Positions 46,880-59,858 of a DNA stretch of 64,000 bases are shown here, piece after piece. The stretch is from Hyaloscypha bicolor E. Its lineage: Eukaryota; Ascomycota; Leotiomycetes; Helotiales; Hyaloscyphaceae. A program made the translations under genes and the position numbers. Each line of letters begins with the position of its first letter. Within the stretch, counting starts at the first letter, position 1. The notes under the pieces were generated by a model, which saw only the letters and a program-made list of their open reading frames with translations, did not search any database and was not told the origin of the DNA. Location of the stretch: contig NW_020194684.1 of NCBI RefSeq assembly GCF_002865645.1, positions 3,167,030 through 3,231,029 of the forward strand. The letters run 5' to 3'.

Positions 46880-47900
46880 TTTATATTTTTGAAATAGTAT
46901 ATAAATATATATAAGAACTATTATATTTTTAATAATACTAAAAAAAAGAAAATTATTTATTATATTTCTTTTATTTATAAGAATTAGATTAAGGTTATAT
47001 TAAAATACTATATTAATAATTTAGGAAATTATTAGAAAATCAAGTTCTTTAAGGCTTTATTAAAGGAATTCCGAGAATATAACTAGGAAATATTTAAAAT
47101 TAGCTATAATTTTCTTAATTAGATTATTATATAAGCCTAAAATAGAGGAATTTCTTCTAAGTCTTATATTAATATATTTAATAAAATATTAAAGAAATTA
47201 CTAAAAAGGAAAAAAATAAATAAAATTACTTAGTATTAAGAATTTATAAGGGAATTATTTATTCTAGTAAGAAATTATATTTTTAAGAATATGAATTTCG
47301 AGTTTATAAATATTTCTATTTATAAATATAGTAAGATATATAAGAAGATAATAATATTTTATTAGTATAAAGAAAAGAAATACTATTTTAATATTACTAA
47401 TAATTCAGATATATCTAGACTTAGATAAGAATACTTAAATATAATAGTTTATAATATAGTTTCTAAATTAGAAAATAATTATTCTTTACTAATTTCTTCT
47501 ATTATATTTTTTTAAAGCTATTATAGGTATAAGTAAAAAGAGAATCTAGCCTATAACTAATTATATAAAACTTACTAAAAATAGTAAAAAGAGAAATAAT
47601 ATTAACTAGCTAGTAAGAAGTCTAGAAAAACTATTTATTACTATTATAACTTAAAAGAACTTATAGAAATAACTTAATATAGCTACTATTATAATTCGGG
47701 AAGATATTTATAGACTATTTATATAATCTAGTTAATTATAGTAAATATAGCTAGTATAATAGTATTAATAGCCTAGTAAATATAATTCGGGGCTTCGGAA
47801 AAAATATACTAGAAGTTATAGTAAAGGATATAGAAAATGCTATAGTAGCTATAGTAATTAAGCTAAAATAAATAAAGAATCTAGATAACTATATTCTAGG
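46880..47900 (+). pseudogene. Gag-like remnant of large Gypsy
   Basis: Readable blocks such as FFKALLKEFREYNQEIFKI, NRGISSKSYINIFNKILKKL and RNYIFKNMNFEFINI, interrupted by stops explicable as Gln. The style (charged helices, dimer-like IFDKILKKLLK) fits capsid proteins of fungal Gypsy elements. The start codon is unknown, and no intact zinc knuckle is visible. Confidence 0.6.
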
Positions 47901-49069
47901 GAAAATTAGTCTCAAGTATAATTAGAAAATATTACTTAAATTAATATAGCTTATAGTATAAATCTAAAACTAAGAGAACGAATTTGCTATAAGTATTATA
48001 ATAGAAATAAGAATAATAATATTAATCTAGAATATATTTATATTTCTTAGTTCTATTACTTACTAATAGAAAAGCTTATAAATTATAAATATATTTACTA
48101 ATTTAATAAAAATTAGTATAAAGAACTATTTAAGCCTAAATAAGAAAGTATTTCCTTTTTCCTTATTAATAAGTACTATTAGTTTAATTAAATTATTTCC
48201 TAAGTTTAAAAAAGAGAATTTAATTATAATTTAAATATTTAATCTAAAAATATCTAGAGATTAATAGAGAATATCTAGTTTACTAGGCAAGAAAGAGAAA
48301 AGAAAACTAGCTAACTAGGATTTATATATAAAAGTAAATAAGTTATATCTAGAAAATCTAAATAGCTACTTTATCTTAAAGGAAATTATATTAGAATTAC
48401 TAATATTTTAAGTTCTGAAATTAATAAATAGTACTAAGATTTAGTTATAAATAGTATTTTTATTAATATTATAACGGGTTTCTTATTAAGGAAAAAGGAA
48501 AAAAAGATAGAAATAGCTAAAAAGGTTTTCTAAAAATAAGCTAAAATAAAAGAAAAGCTATTCTATATAAAAAGCCAAAAGAATATTATTTTAAGAAATA
48601 ATAGATAAGGAAATAGCCTAACTAAGAATATAAATATTAATACTTCCGGAAATAAATAAGGTAAATTAGGAACCTAGTATATTTTTAATTATAATAAGTA
48701 TAAGATTTCTGAAGTTAATAATATTTTAATAAGACTATTAAAGAAAGTAATTATTTTACTTTTAAAGACTTAGAAAAAAACGAGAATATTTATTAATATC
48801 TTAAAAATACTAGATTTAGTTATTATATTTTAGAACTAATAAATTAAGAATAATACTTCCTATTTTATTATCTTATAAATAGGAAATACTATTATATTAA
48901 GTATAATTAGATATATTAGAAGATTTATAAAGCTAGTAGCTATAGCTTATATAATAAATAGAATATTTAAGAAATTAGAAATACTAGTTTAGATATCTAA
49001 TACTAATAAAATTATTTAATTTTTATATCTCTAATTTATATTTTAAGAACCTTAAGAAAGTATTAAATA

Positions 49070-52000
49070 TAAAGAAATAATTAATACTAGAGCTAAAATT
49101 AATATTTTTTCCGAAAAGATTTCTAGAAATATTAGTAAAGTAATATATAATATTATAAATTATTAAATATTTACTATTACTAGAGTAGAATTTGAATTTA
49201 TAAGAATAATAAAGCTTAGAGCTAAGGTTATAGATAAAATAGAATATAAAAATATATTTTTTCTAATTAAAGAAGTTTTAAAAATCTTATTTAGTTAATT
49301 ATTTTTAATAAAAATAAAAATAAAAATTATATATAGAAGTAATAATTTATAGAATAAAAGATTTACTAATTCTAAAAATAACTAAAATATTTATATTATT
49401 ATAATTATTTTATTTTTAAAAAATACTAGGAAATAGAAGAAAATAATAGTTTAAGAATACTAAGCTTCTAGAGTTAAGAAATTAAGTAATATAAAATAAG
49501 AAACTAAAAAGAAAAAGCAAAAATAGAGCCTAGTATTATAACTAGTAATAATATTAGAGAAAATAGGAAAATACCGGGATTTGTTATAGATTTTTTTATT
49601 TTAGGTTTAGGAATTTAGGAAATTAATAATATTTTTAGGAAAACTAAAGTAGAAAAGGCTTTAATTAGAATATTATTAAAAATAGTTCCGGATTTAATAG
49701 GAAAAAAAATAAAAAGAATATTAAATAAAAATATTTCTAAAAAAGAAATAAAATAATATCTTTTAATAATAAAGAAATATATTTCTAAAACTAAGAAATA
49801 TAGAATTTAAAACTAGAAAGAATTCTGGAATATATAAAAGCTTAAGAAAGATATATTTAAATATTAAATGAAAAGATACTCTTTATATCTAATTAGGAAA
49901 GAGCTAAATAAGAAGATTATAAATTTCGGAAATTAAATAAAAAAAGTACTAAAGAAAATAACTATAGCTTTTAAAGAAAAAGATAATAATTATAGTTTAT
50001 TTCTAGTTACGGGAATATATAAAATAAAAAATAAGAAAATTTAACTAGTAAATACTAATAATAGAACTAGAAAAGGCTTTAGTAAATATTTAGACTAGTT
50101 TAAAAGATCCAAAACTAGAAAATACTTATAGAAATATATTAGAAAATATAAAAACTATTTTTTATTAAGAATATTAGCTATTTTAAGAGATTTATAACTT
50201 ATTTTAAAATATCTTAAATAATTAGATATTAGTAATTGGCTCTAGGAAAAGAAGCTAGCTATATTCCGAGAATTAATAATTAATTAAGAAAATATAATTA
50301 TATTTAATTAGAAAGAAGTAAGAAAAGTTTATAAGAATATTAGCTTATTTATTCTAATTAAGATTATTAAATATAAGGCCTAGTAAAAGAAGAATTTCTT
50401 ATATTCTAAAGCTCTAGTACTAGTAATAATAAAAATATTATTAGAATATCTAGATTATAAAGTTCTTGAGAAATATAATAGATCTTATTAGAATTTATAA
50501 TTCTTGATTATAAAAAAGGTTATTAGAACTTATAAACTAATTAATACTATTATAAAAATAAATTTAGTAATCTTATAAAATATTAATCTATTTCTATTTA
50601 TTAATAAGATTTCAGAGAAATTTATTAAGTATATTTATATTTTTTTAATTAATTTCTTTTCTAAATATAATTAATTTATACTAGATACTTATAATAGAGA
50701 TTTAATTATATTTATAATATCTCTAGAACTATTAAGAATAACTATATTATTTTAGGGAGCTACTAATTCCATTATATAGTTTATATGAGTTATTATAACT
50801 ATTCTAGAGAATTTATTTCCTAAAATTACTATATTAGAATTAAGGGGCCTTATATAAACTATAATAAATAGCTTATTTTACCTAGTATTTAGTATTTTAT
50901 ATTTAAATATTTTTAAAATCTAAATATAACCTTAGATAAAATTAAATAAGCTAGAGCTAGTATTAGAAAAAAATTATAGTTCTATTATAATAATATAGTT
51001 ATTATTAGCTTTATTTATAGAGTATTTAAAAAGAGCCTTTTAAGTTCAGGAATTACTAAAATCTTAAAATAGAAATATTATAATAATATAACTAAAAATA
51101 AAGCATTTATTAGAATTATTATTTATTACTATATTTGGATTAAAGGCTTTATAATTATTACTAAACTTATTTACTACTTAATAAGGAAAGATATAATATA
51201 GAACTAGAGTAATAAATAAATACTAGCTATATAAATTCTTTAAGAAAAGCTTATTATTACTCTAATATTTTATAAGTTATATTATAATCTATTAGAAAAT
51301 TAGGAAATAATTATATTAGTAGTAAATACTAGCCTAAATAGCTAGAGTAGAACTCTTAGTTAATATAATAATAAAGAGAAAAAGAAAGTTATAGAGTATA
51401 AGTCTGAAATCTGAAATAATACTAAACGGAAATATAATATTATTAAAAGAAAATACTAAGGGCTAGTAAAGTATTTATAGAAAGTATAATTCTAATTATA
51501 TAAAGTTTATTTTATTCTTAAACTAGATACTAATATACTTATTATATAGCTTAGTAAAGTAGCTATAGATTTTCCTAGAGCTCTAGTTACTTACTAGCTA
51601 GTATAAATTTAATTATTTGATTTTAAAGTCAAGTATATTAAAGAAACTAAATATACTATTACTAATAGATTATTGAGATATCTATAATAAGAAAGTAATA
51701 CCGAGAATAATAAAGATATTAATAAATAATTAGTAATAAAGCTTAATATTATTAGAATAGTACTTATTAGATAGAAAGTTTAATTAAAGAAAATAGTTCC
51801 GGTTTAGTTATATAATATTATTTTAAGAAATTAGATTTCTAAAACCTTTACTAGATATTTAAATAATAGTATTTAGTTACTAGAAATTAATAATTAAAGC
51901 CTTATTATATCTAAAAATAAATTAGTAATATTAAAAAATAATAATATTCGGAAGTTATATAATAAAGGCTATAGTTTTTTATATATAACCTTTAGTAAAA

Positions 52001-53480
52001 TAGTAAATAATAATACTAATTCCTATATTTTACTTAATAATCTAATTATTTTACTAGATTTCTTAAATAATAGCTATTTCAAATAATACTAGAATATTAT
52101 ATAATATCTTATAATACTTTCTAGATAAAAAGAAATATCTAGAATCAAGTTTTAAAAATTAAATAGAGAAGCTTTAAATTATAGTATAAGAGATTAATTA
52201 CTATAGAGAATTATATCTAAAGTATATTTATCTCGATTTATTATTAATAATTAAGAATAAAGGGAAATTATTATTAAAAAGCTATATAATAAGATTAAAT
52301 ATATTAGAAAAAAGAATACTTTTTACTTAGTAACTAGTTATTATTACTAGAAAAATTACTATAACTATATATAGAAATATATTAGTATTTATAAAGTCTA
52401 TTAATATAAGAATAAAAGAAAATAAGAAAAAGCTTTATATTTTATAAAAGCTATATTCTTTTTCTATTATCTTAGAATTAATATAATTAAATTATTAGAT
52501 TATAAAAAATATAACTTACTAGTTATTACTAGAAATAACTTCTTAGAATAAGTTAAAGCTAGACTTTTAAAGAACCTAACTAGTAAAAAGATTACTAAGT
52601 TTATTTAGGAAGAAATTATTTATAAATATAATTTATTTAGCTAGCTTAAAATAGATAGCAGATTAGAATTCAAAGAAATAGTAATTTAGGAACTTAATAA
52701 GCTAGAAAGTAATAGAATTATTATTTTGGCCTATAATTCTAAAGGAAATAGTATAATTAAAAGAAGATATTAACTAATTATTTAAGTACTTATTATATTT
52801 ATAATAGATAAAAAGAAGTCTTAAATAGATTTACTACTATATATTCTATTTATTAACTAAGTTATTATATATAGACCGACTGAATTTATTTTCTTTTATA
52901 TAATCTATAATAGGAAAGCTATATTATCTATAGAAATATATTTTCTAATCTAGAAAATACTTAGATAAAATAAAGTTTATAATAAAGAAATATTTTTAGA
53001 GATATATATAAAACAAATATAAATAAGAAATAAAGATATTAAAAAAGCTAAAATAAAGAAAGATAGAAAATACTAAAAGAAAAAGAAGTAATTTAATATT
53101 ATTTATTAGATTTATTTAAAGCTATTATATTATTAGTTTAGCCTATATAGAATAAGATATATAAATTAACTAAAAGAATATTATATACTAGAAAAACTTA
53201 ATAGTATTATATTTTAAAGAATATATACTAGGAATTAACTTAAATAATTTATTAAAAGAAATAAATTCTAGTACTTCTCTAAAAACAAAGTTAATAATAA
53301 ATATATATCTATAAATAAATATTTTAAAATAGATATAAAACTAGAAAAAAAAGTAATTATAGAATATTATAAGTAAAATAGTATTTAGAAAATTAAGAAA
53401 GCTACTAGTATTATTATATATATTCTAAAGTTACTAGAATTAGAAAAAATAAAATATATTTCCTTTATAGAGAATTAGAA
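49070..53480 (+). pseudogene. Gypsy pol remnant: protease, RT, RNase H, integrase (dead)
   Basis: Protease: IINTRAKINIFSE near 49,080 stands for an original D-T-G-A-E. RT: NFLYSKALVLVIIKILLEYL (about 50,390), YKLINTIIKIN, NFFSKYNQFILDTYNRDL (about 50,650) and QGATNSII (about 50,750, first codon now TAG). The YxDD segment appears damaged by a small deletion as well as by transitions. Integrase: ITRNNFLE-stop-VKARLLKNLTSKK (about 52,520), KIDSRLEFKEIVIQEL with its Asp intact (about 52,655), and NSIIKRRYQ where Glu has become Lys (about 52,750). RT before integrase assigns it to Ty3/Gypsy. Segments between landmarks were not fully framed. Confidence 0.8.
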
Positions 53481-53499
53481 GAAAATATCTAATAATAGA

Positions 53500-55200
53500 G
53501 GCTTTTCTTAATCTGAAATAAAGTTTATTATTTTTAATTCTTTATATATCTTTTATTTTTTATTTTTAATTATTATTTATAACTTTTAAAGAATATTATT
53601 ATTAGATTATTATTCTGGAAGTCAGATAAACTTTACTATTACTTATTTCTTATTATTATCTAATTACTATTATTAGATAATATTCTTAATATATAAAATT
53701 CTATTATTAGATCTCGGAAATTAAATATAAAGTATTTCTTTTAATATAAAAATAAATAGGAAATTAAGAGATTATTTTATAAACTCTTAATTTCAAATTA
53801 TAGAAATAAATAATAATTATATTTAGAAATAGAAAAAAAAATGAAAATGAAAAAAGGCCTTTTATATATATCTTTCTAAACTAGAAATCTTTTAGAAGCT
53901 CTATTTGCCTTTTTAACTAGCTATTCCTAATACTTATACTAGTCTAAAGCTTAACTATAATATTTATAAATTTCGATTTTAATTTAAACTATTATTATAA
54001 GTTTCCTTATAATATCTAAATAAACTTCCTAATTAGAAGTTATATATAAATAGAATAGCTAAACTAGAAGCCTTATAAAAGAAAAAGGAAATATTATTAA
54101 ACCTAATAGTTATTTCTAAAAATACTTAATAATATATAATTCTGGAAATCTTTTAGATATTAAATAAACTAGATTTACTTATTTAAAGCCTATTTTATAT
54201 CTAGCTTATCTCTTATTAAGGAACTTATTTTCTCTCTTATATATTTATAGCTATACTTAAGATATATACTATAACTATTCTTAAAACTTATATTAAAGCT
54301 TAGTTAGTATATTATATATTCTTATTTTTATAAAGAACTTTTCTTATATAAAATCATTTCTCTAATTATAATATTATTTTATTATTAGGAACTAATTACT
54401 TTTTTTAAAAAGCTAGTATAATTTATTAATTCTTATTATTAATTTATTTCTTACTATTAAATATTATCTAAATAATTCCTATATCTTTAATACTAATTCA
54501 GAATATTTAATCTTTCTATATTCTATATTAATATTAATATTAATTATTCCAAACTTAATAATAATACTATAAACCTTATTTATATTATTTTATAATTCTT
54601 ATTTCTATATATTCTAATATTTTTAATATTATTTTTATAAATATAAATATTACTTTAAAGTTCTAACTAACTAAATAGTTTTATATTATATAAAATCGAC
54701 TTTAATAAATACTAAATAAATATAATTAGCTTTTAAAAGAAATATAAATTAGTTTCAAAAGAAATAATATCTTATTTTAAGTTATTTCTTAATTCTATTA
54801 TTCTAACTTCTTTTTTATTAATACTTATTTCTTATTTTTCTAATATCTTTAATATATTTATATATCTTACTTTTTATATATTTCCTATATTATTTCCTTT
54901 TTTTTATACTATTTTTTAAGTTAATAGAAATATCTCTAAATAAATAAAAAATCGGGATATATTTATATTATTTTCTTTTATATTCTAATACTTTAGATAC
55001 TATTACTATATCTATATTTCTATTATATTACTTTCTTATTTCCCTATTATTACTATTTAGTTTAACTTACCTTAATTATTTCCTTAATTATATTTATATT
55101 TTTTTTATAATAGAAGCCTAATTCTATATTTTACTTTTTATAATTATTTCTAATTTATAATTATATTACCTTAAATATATCTAATTAATATATTTACTTT
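53500..55200. other. Long AT-rich spacer between integrase and the extra frame
   Basis: About 1.7 kb inside the large Gypsy element with no readable frame on either strand and extreme A/T content. It may be an untranslated region or too decayed to read. Confidence 0.4.
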
Positions 55201-57960
55201 TCTTATTATATATATTATTATTTTAGCTTTATTTTCTTACTAGAAAGAGAAAAAAAAACTCGAATATATATAATACCTTTATATAATTTAAGCCTATTCT
55301 AATTTATTCTTTATTTTAGAATATACTTAAAAGAAATTCTTATAATCTTAAGAACTTTTAATTCTATAACCTATAACTATTATACTAATAATATCTTTAT
55401 AATCTATTAAAAATAATAAAATAGTTAAAGTATAGATTCCTTAAGCTAGTAAAATATAATAGCTAGTTCTTATAAGCCATAGTATTATTAAAAGCCTATA
55501 AATTAATAGTATTAAAGTTTAGAATATTAAAGAAGCTTAGGTAGTTATAAAAAGCCTACTAATACCAGAAAAAATAACTATAATTACCGAATTTAATACG
55601 AATATTCTAGATGAGCTAAATAATATATATAATAAGCTTTTAAAGTAGAAAACCTTTATTAGAAATAGAACTAGGCTAGAATTAACTAAAAAGAAGCTAA
55701 AGAACTACTAAGCTAATAATAGAGAATTCGAGAATATTATTAAAAGTATTTCTAAAAATAGATAAGAAAAGCTTAATAAGATTAAAACTATAATAAATAA
55801 TCTAAAAACCAAGAATTAAAATAGAATTATATTATATAATAAAGCTTTTTACTAATATATTAATAATATCTATAATAACCTTAATAAGAATATTTATAAG
55901 AAGTTATACTTTTTCTTTAAAATAAAAGCTTTAGTATATAAAGCTATTTAGTTAATTAATAAAGCTACTTTAGAGTATATTAAAAACAAGAAATATTAGA
56001 ATACTAGTATATTTACTAAATTAGATATTACTAAGGTATTTAAGTATACTAAAGCTATTTTGAAATCTAGAGAATTAGAGTTTAAGCTATTATTAGCTAA
56101 TAATTTCAAGGCTAGATAATATATTTTTAATATTTCCGGAATTCTAATTAAAAGAATTTATAATAATAAGCCTTTTCCTACTTTCCGAAATAAGCCTAAA
56201 AAATAAGCTCCTATTATAATTTTAGCTTTAACTTAACCGGATCTAGCTAAGAAAAATAAAGCTAATTTAATAAAGCCTAGTAAGAAAACTACTAGTAAGA
56301 CTAATAAAACTAGTATAACTAGATAAGAAGAACCTAGCAAGAATAGAAAGTAAGCTAAGCCTAAGATTTCTAATAAATATTAGAGATCTAAATACTAGAC
56401 TAAATATAATATTAGTAAAATAGAGGAAAGTAAAAAGAAATTCTTTATTTTAAAAAAAAAGATATTATCTAGAAAGACTCCCGTAACTATATCTAGAACC
56501 AAGAAATAGAAAACTAAGAATATTAAGTTTAGAGAACTTAATAAAGGCATTTAGTATACTTATAAGATACTAGCTAAATAGAAGCTAATACTTACTTAGT
56601 AAGATAAGTATATCTTTAAAGAAATATATAATAATATTTTAGAACCTATTTATAAGTAAGAATATTATAGGATTAATAATAGATTCCTTAAAGCTCTTTA
56701 TATAGGATATATTTAATAATTTACTAATACTTTTTCTATTAATATATAAGATATTAAGGATACTTTAAAGCTAGTTACTAAGATTTATAAAATTACTAAA
56801 AGCAAGAAATATATTTCTATTATTTAGGTAAATAAGGAAATATAGGATTTCTTCTTTAAAATCTAGGAAATTAAATAATATAAATATAAATACTATATTT
56901 CTAATTAATTCCGCCCTAATTTATAGCTCTAATTTAATACTATAGTTCCTGTTCCTAAGTCTAATATTACTAATCTAGATATAAATAGCTATATTTATAA
57001 GAAGAATTACCTAAAGTAAATTAAGAAGCTTAGTATTTAAGAACTTTTAATAAAGGAAATAAAGATATTATAGTTCTACTTTTAAAAAAAAAAATTATTA
57101 ATATATAGAAATCTTAGTAATAGTTACTTTATTTTAGCCTCTTAATTCTTAATAGTAGATTTATTAATATAGCTCGGATTTTATAAGATATTAAATAAGT
57201 ATTCTATTTATCTAGTTACTTACCTTTAGCTAGCCTAATATTTTACTTCTAGAAATATTAATTATAATTAGTATAAAGGCAATACTAAAAATCTGGCTAC
57301 TATTAAAGCTTTAAGTAATAAATTCTACCTTAATAAAAAGTATCGAAATATTAGCTATATTTTCTTTATAGACTATAAAAAAACTACTATTTTTAGTAAG
57401 AAGTTCTTTAAAGATATTAATTACTTCTCTATTTCTAATAAATTTAAGCCGGAAATAGCTAAGAAATTAGATAAGTATTTACTAAAAGTAATAAGAAAAA
57501 AGACTTCGAATATAGTCTATTTAACTAGATAAATAAATGCCTTTAGCTAGGTAATTTATAAGTCTGGAATTATAGAGAAGTATTAATTCTCGGATAATAT
57601 ATAAGTTAAAGAATAGCTTAATAATAATTTACTACTTAATAGGCCTTTTATTATAATTTTAATAAGTCTAGTTATTATTAAGAATAGAATATACGAAAAT
57701 AAAGTCTTTTATAAGATTATTAAAGTCTCTTATCTAGAGCTTTCTTCTCTTATTAAAGATTAATTCAAAAATACTACAAATAATATAAAATTTAAAGAAG
57801 CTATTTATTTAGAATATATTAGTATAATTTATAATATAATTTACTATAATAAAGGCGGAAATTAAGTAATAGTTAAAGGCAGATACTAATTAATATAAGG
57901 AACTATATTAGATTTAGTATAAGAATATAATTAAGCGGATTCGGATTACCTTTAAACAAG
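55200..57960 (+). pseudogene. Extra reading frame of large Gypsy, unknown protein
   Basis: One frame (codon starts at 55,481 + 3n) runs about 900 codons if TAA/TAG are taken as former CAA/CAG. Protein-like blocks include ITIITEFNTNILDELNNIYN, KYQNTSIFTKLDITKVFKY, KPFPTFRNKPKKQAPIIILA and YYISNQFRPNLQLQFNTIVP. A Lys/Ser/Thr-rich middle (about 56,230-56,520) looks like a disordered linker. An interruption lies near 57,065-57,090. Almost every stop is CAA/CAG-derived and other damage is transitions, so this was a real protein when RIP struck. It has no resemblance to gag, pol or envelope that I can see, and I know no family for it. Start not determined. Confidence 0.6.
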
Positions 57961-58139
57961 TTCGAGAGTATAAAATAAAACTATTTGAGAGTAATAAGTT
58001 TTATTTTAGGTATATAAAGGAGAAATTAGATTAATTAATAAAGAAAGATCCTGAATATTTCATTATTTTAGACTCTAAATAGGATTTTTCTATTATTTTT
58101 AGTATTTAGGAAATAAGTACGAATAAATAGGAGATCGGA

Positions 58140-58441
58140 TATAATATAGCAGGCTATACTTATTAAAAATTATATTATTTTAGTAGTTTTGAGATTTAGG
58201 TTATATGGTAAAGGCTATAGTCTTTTGCACGTGACTTGCAGAAATTATATAAGAAAACTGGTTTTTTATAGTTCTAAAGAATAATTCTTTATAAGTATTT
58301 AATTAATTAAGCTTTTATATACTATATATTATTTATACTTTACTATTTATACTTTTAATTTATTATTTTACTATTAAGTTATATTTTATACTCTAGTATA
58401 CTTTATATAGGTTTTTGTCTTATTATAGTTTCTCTCTTATA
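58140..58441 (+). repeat. 3' LTR of large Gypsy
   Basis: 302 bp, partner of 45,470-45,772. CACGTG at 58,228-58,233 is conserved. A purine-rich run (AAATAGGAGATCGGA) precedes it. Confidence 0.85.
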
Positions 58442-59436
58442 ATACCTATTAAGAATACTAGTATTATTATATTATTATTACTTGTATTATCTATTACTAT
58501 ATATCCTAGCTTTAATATAATTTCCTAGTCCCTAATTATATTTATAAGAACTAGTATAAGGTTTAAGCCGCTATAATTACTCTCTATCTCCTTTATAGCA
58601 AGTATAACTTATTCTAGTATCCCGGTATTAGATATATAGTAAGTAATAATACTAAAGATTAGCTTATTACTTAGTAAAGTTTAAATATTAAAGGATAAGT
58701 AAATCTTAGTCTTAGAGTTCTAAAAGTATATTTTAATCTTTCTTTTCTTAATCTCAAATTAGTATATAACCCAGGTTCGTATGGTCTTATAAGCTATTGG
58801 GAGCTATTAATTAATATTAGAATTAAGGTATAAAAGCAGGGCTCTGAATTCCGGGTACTTTACTAAGTGTAATAGTATATTACAAGCTACTATAAACTTG
58901 ATATATAGAACCTTAAGAATGTCTCTATTAAGGGGTATTTCACTACTATCCGAATCATTGAGTTTTCTATACTTCTGAGGGTTCTGAGCTACTAATTCAA
59001 TAGTTTCTTCGATTGTAATTTGTATATTCTTTGCCTTAGTATTCGCAGAGGACTTCTTTCCGATATTATACGTATCTAAATAGGCCCTAATAGTACTAGT
59101 TCCACTACGAATTTAGTAATTTTACAAGTAAAATCGATAATACTACTTCTCCTTACTAGCTATATTATAGAATACGTATTATATATTATCTATACCTCTT
59201 ATCTACTTAAATATCCAGGAGGTACGTAGAGTCTTCTTATTCGGAGGCTTTTGGAGGGGTTCGAAGGTTTCGGAAGGGATATTCGAGGTTTCGGGAGGGG
59301 CTAGAGTCGAATTTATAGAGGCTTGACTATTAATTTCGGAAGCTTCTAGGTTAATTACAGAGGAATTTCTCTTATTAAAAGAGCTTGACTAAGTGGTTTT
59401 CCCAAAAGGAAGTATTAATTAGGCCTTTGGAGGCAT
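58442..59436 (-). pseudogene. hAT transposase, N-terminal part, truncated by the large Gypsy element
   Basis: Minus strand from the ATG at 59,434-59,436 (MPPKA). A degraded BED-type zinc finger region (RTSWIFK, then GTSTIRAYLDTYNIGKKSS) has Cys and Trp codons lost. Then follow IQITIEETIELVAQNPQK, IKFIVACNILLHLVKYPEF and two catalytic blocks of hAT transposases: SFNI(W)T, with the first Asp changed to Asn, and GYIVIDNTSNNN with its Asp intact. Homology stops at the LTR boundary at 58,442. The remainder (third acidic residue, dimerisation domain) should lie left of 45,470 but is not recognisable there. Confidence 0.78.
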
Positions 59437-59810
59437 GGTTATATAGTGGTTAATTAATAGAAAGCATTTTAATTAAGAGAAATTCAAGAGAGGCTTGAGT
59501 TAGAGAAAAATTCTCTCCCGGTACCGGAGCAAGAACTCGGTAAATAGCTTCAAGAATTTCCGATTAAGCATTTAGATATATTTCCATAACTACTATACCT
59601 AAAATTAATTTCTTTAATGCATTTTAAAGCCCCAGATTAATCCTTTCTAATAATAAAAGAATTATTTAATTACGTTAAGGTTTGGCTATTTTCTATTTAC
59701 TATAAGTCACTTGACATCCTTGGGTAATTTTAAGCGAGACTGCCCCTTAAACTACGGTTATACCGCAGTATAGTATATCTGTACTAAACTAGACTATGGC
59801 TATATTATAC
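59437..59810. other. 5' subterminal region of the hAT element
   Basis: Noncoding. Inverted and direct copies of TACCGCAGTA/TACTGCGGT occur near 59,760 and 59,800-59,825, as expected of hAT subterminal transposase-binding repeats. Confidence 0.5.
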
Positions 59811-59831
59811 CGCACTACTGCGGTGGCACTG
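59811..59831 (-). repeat. Probable terminal repeat of the hAT element
   Basis: On the minus strand the end reads CAGTGCCACCGCAGTAGTG. hAT ends typically begin CAGTG or CAGGG. The inverted partner was not found, so this rests on the motif and on its position 375 bases upstream of the transposase start. Confidence 0.55.
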
Positions 59832-59858
59832 GACTAAGGTCACACTATTCCCTACCCT

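Larger units (their letters stand above)
45470..58441 (+). mobile_element. Unusually long (about 13 kb) Gypsy LTR retrotransposon with extra reading frame
   Basis: Direct LTRs of 303 and 302 bp bound a 12.4-kb internal region, roughly twice the usual length for fungal Gypsy elements. Plus-strand order: gag-like (about 46,880-47,900), protease (49,080), RT (50,350-51,000), RNase H, integrase (52,300-53,480), a long apparently noncoding AT-rich stretch (53,500-55,200), then an additional frame of about 900 codons (55,200-57,960), and the 3' LTR. A target-site duplication could not be established. All parts are heavily RIP-degraded. Confidence 0.85.
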
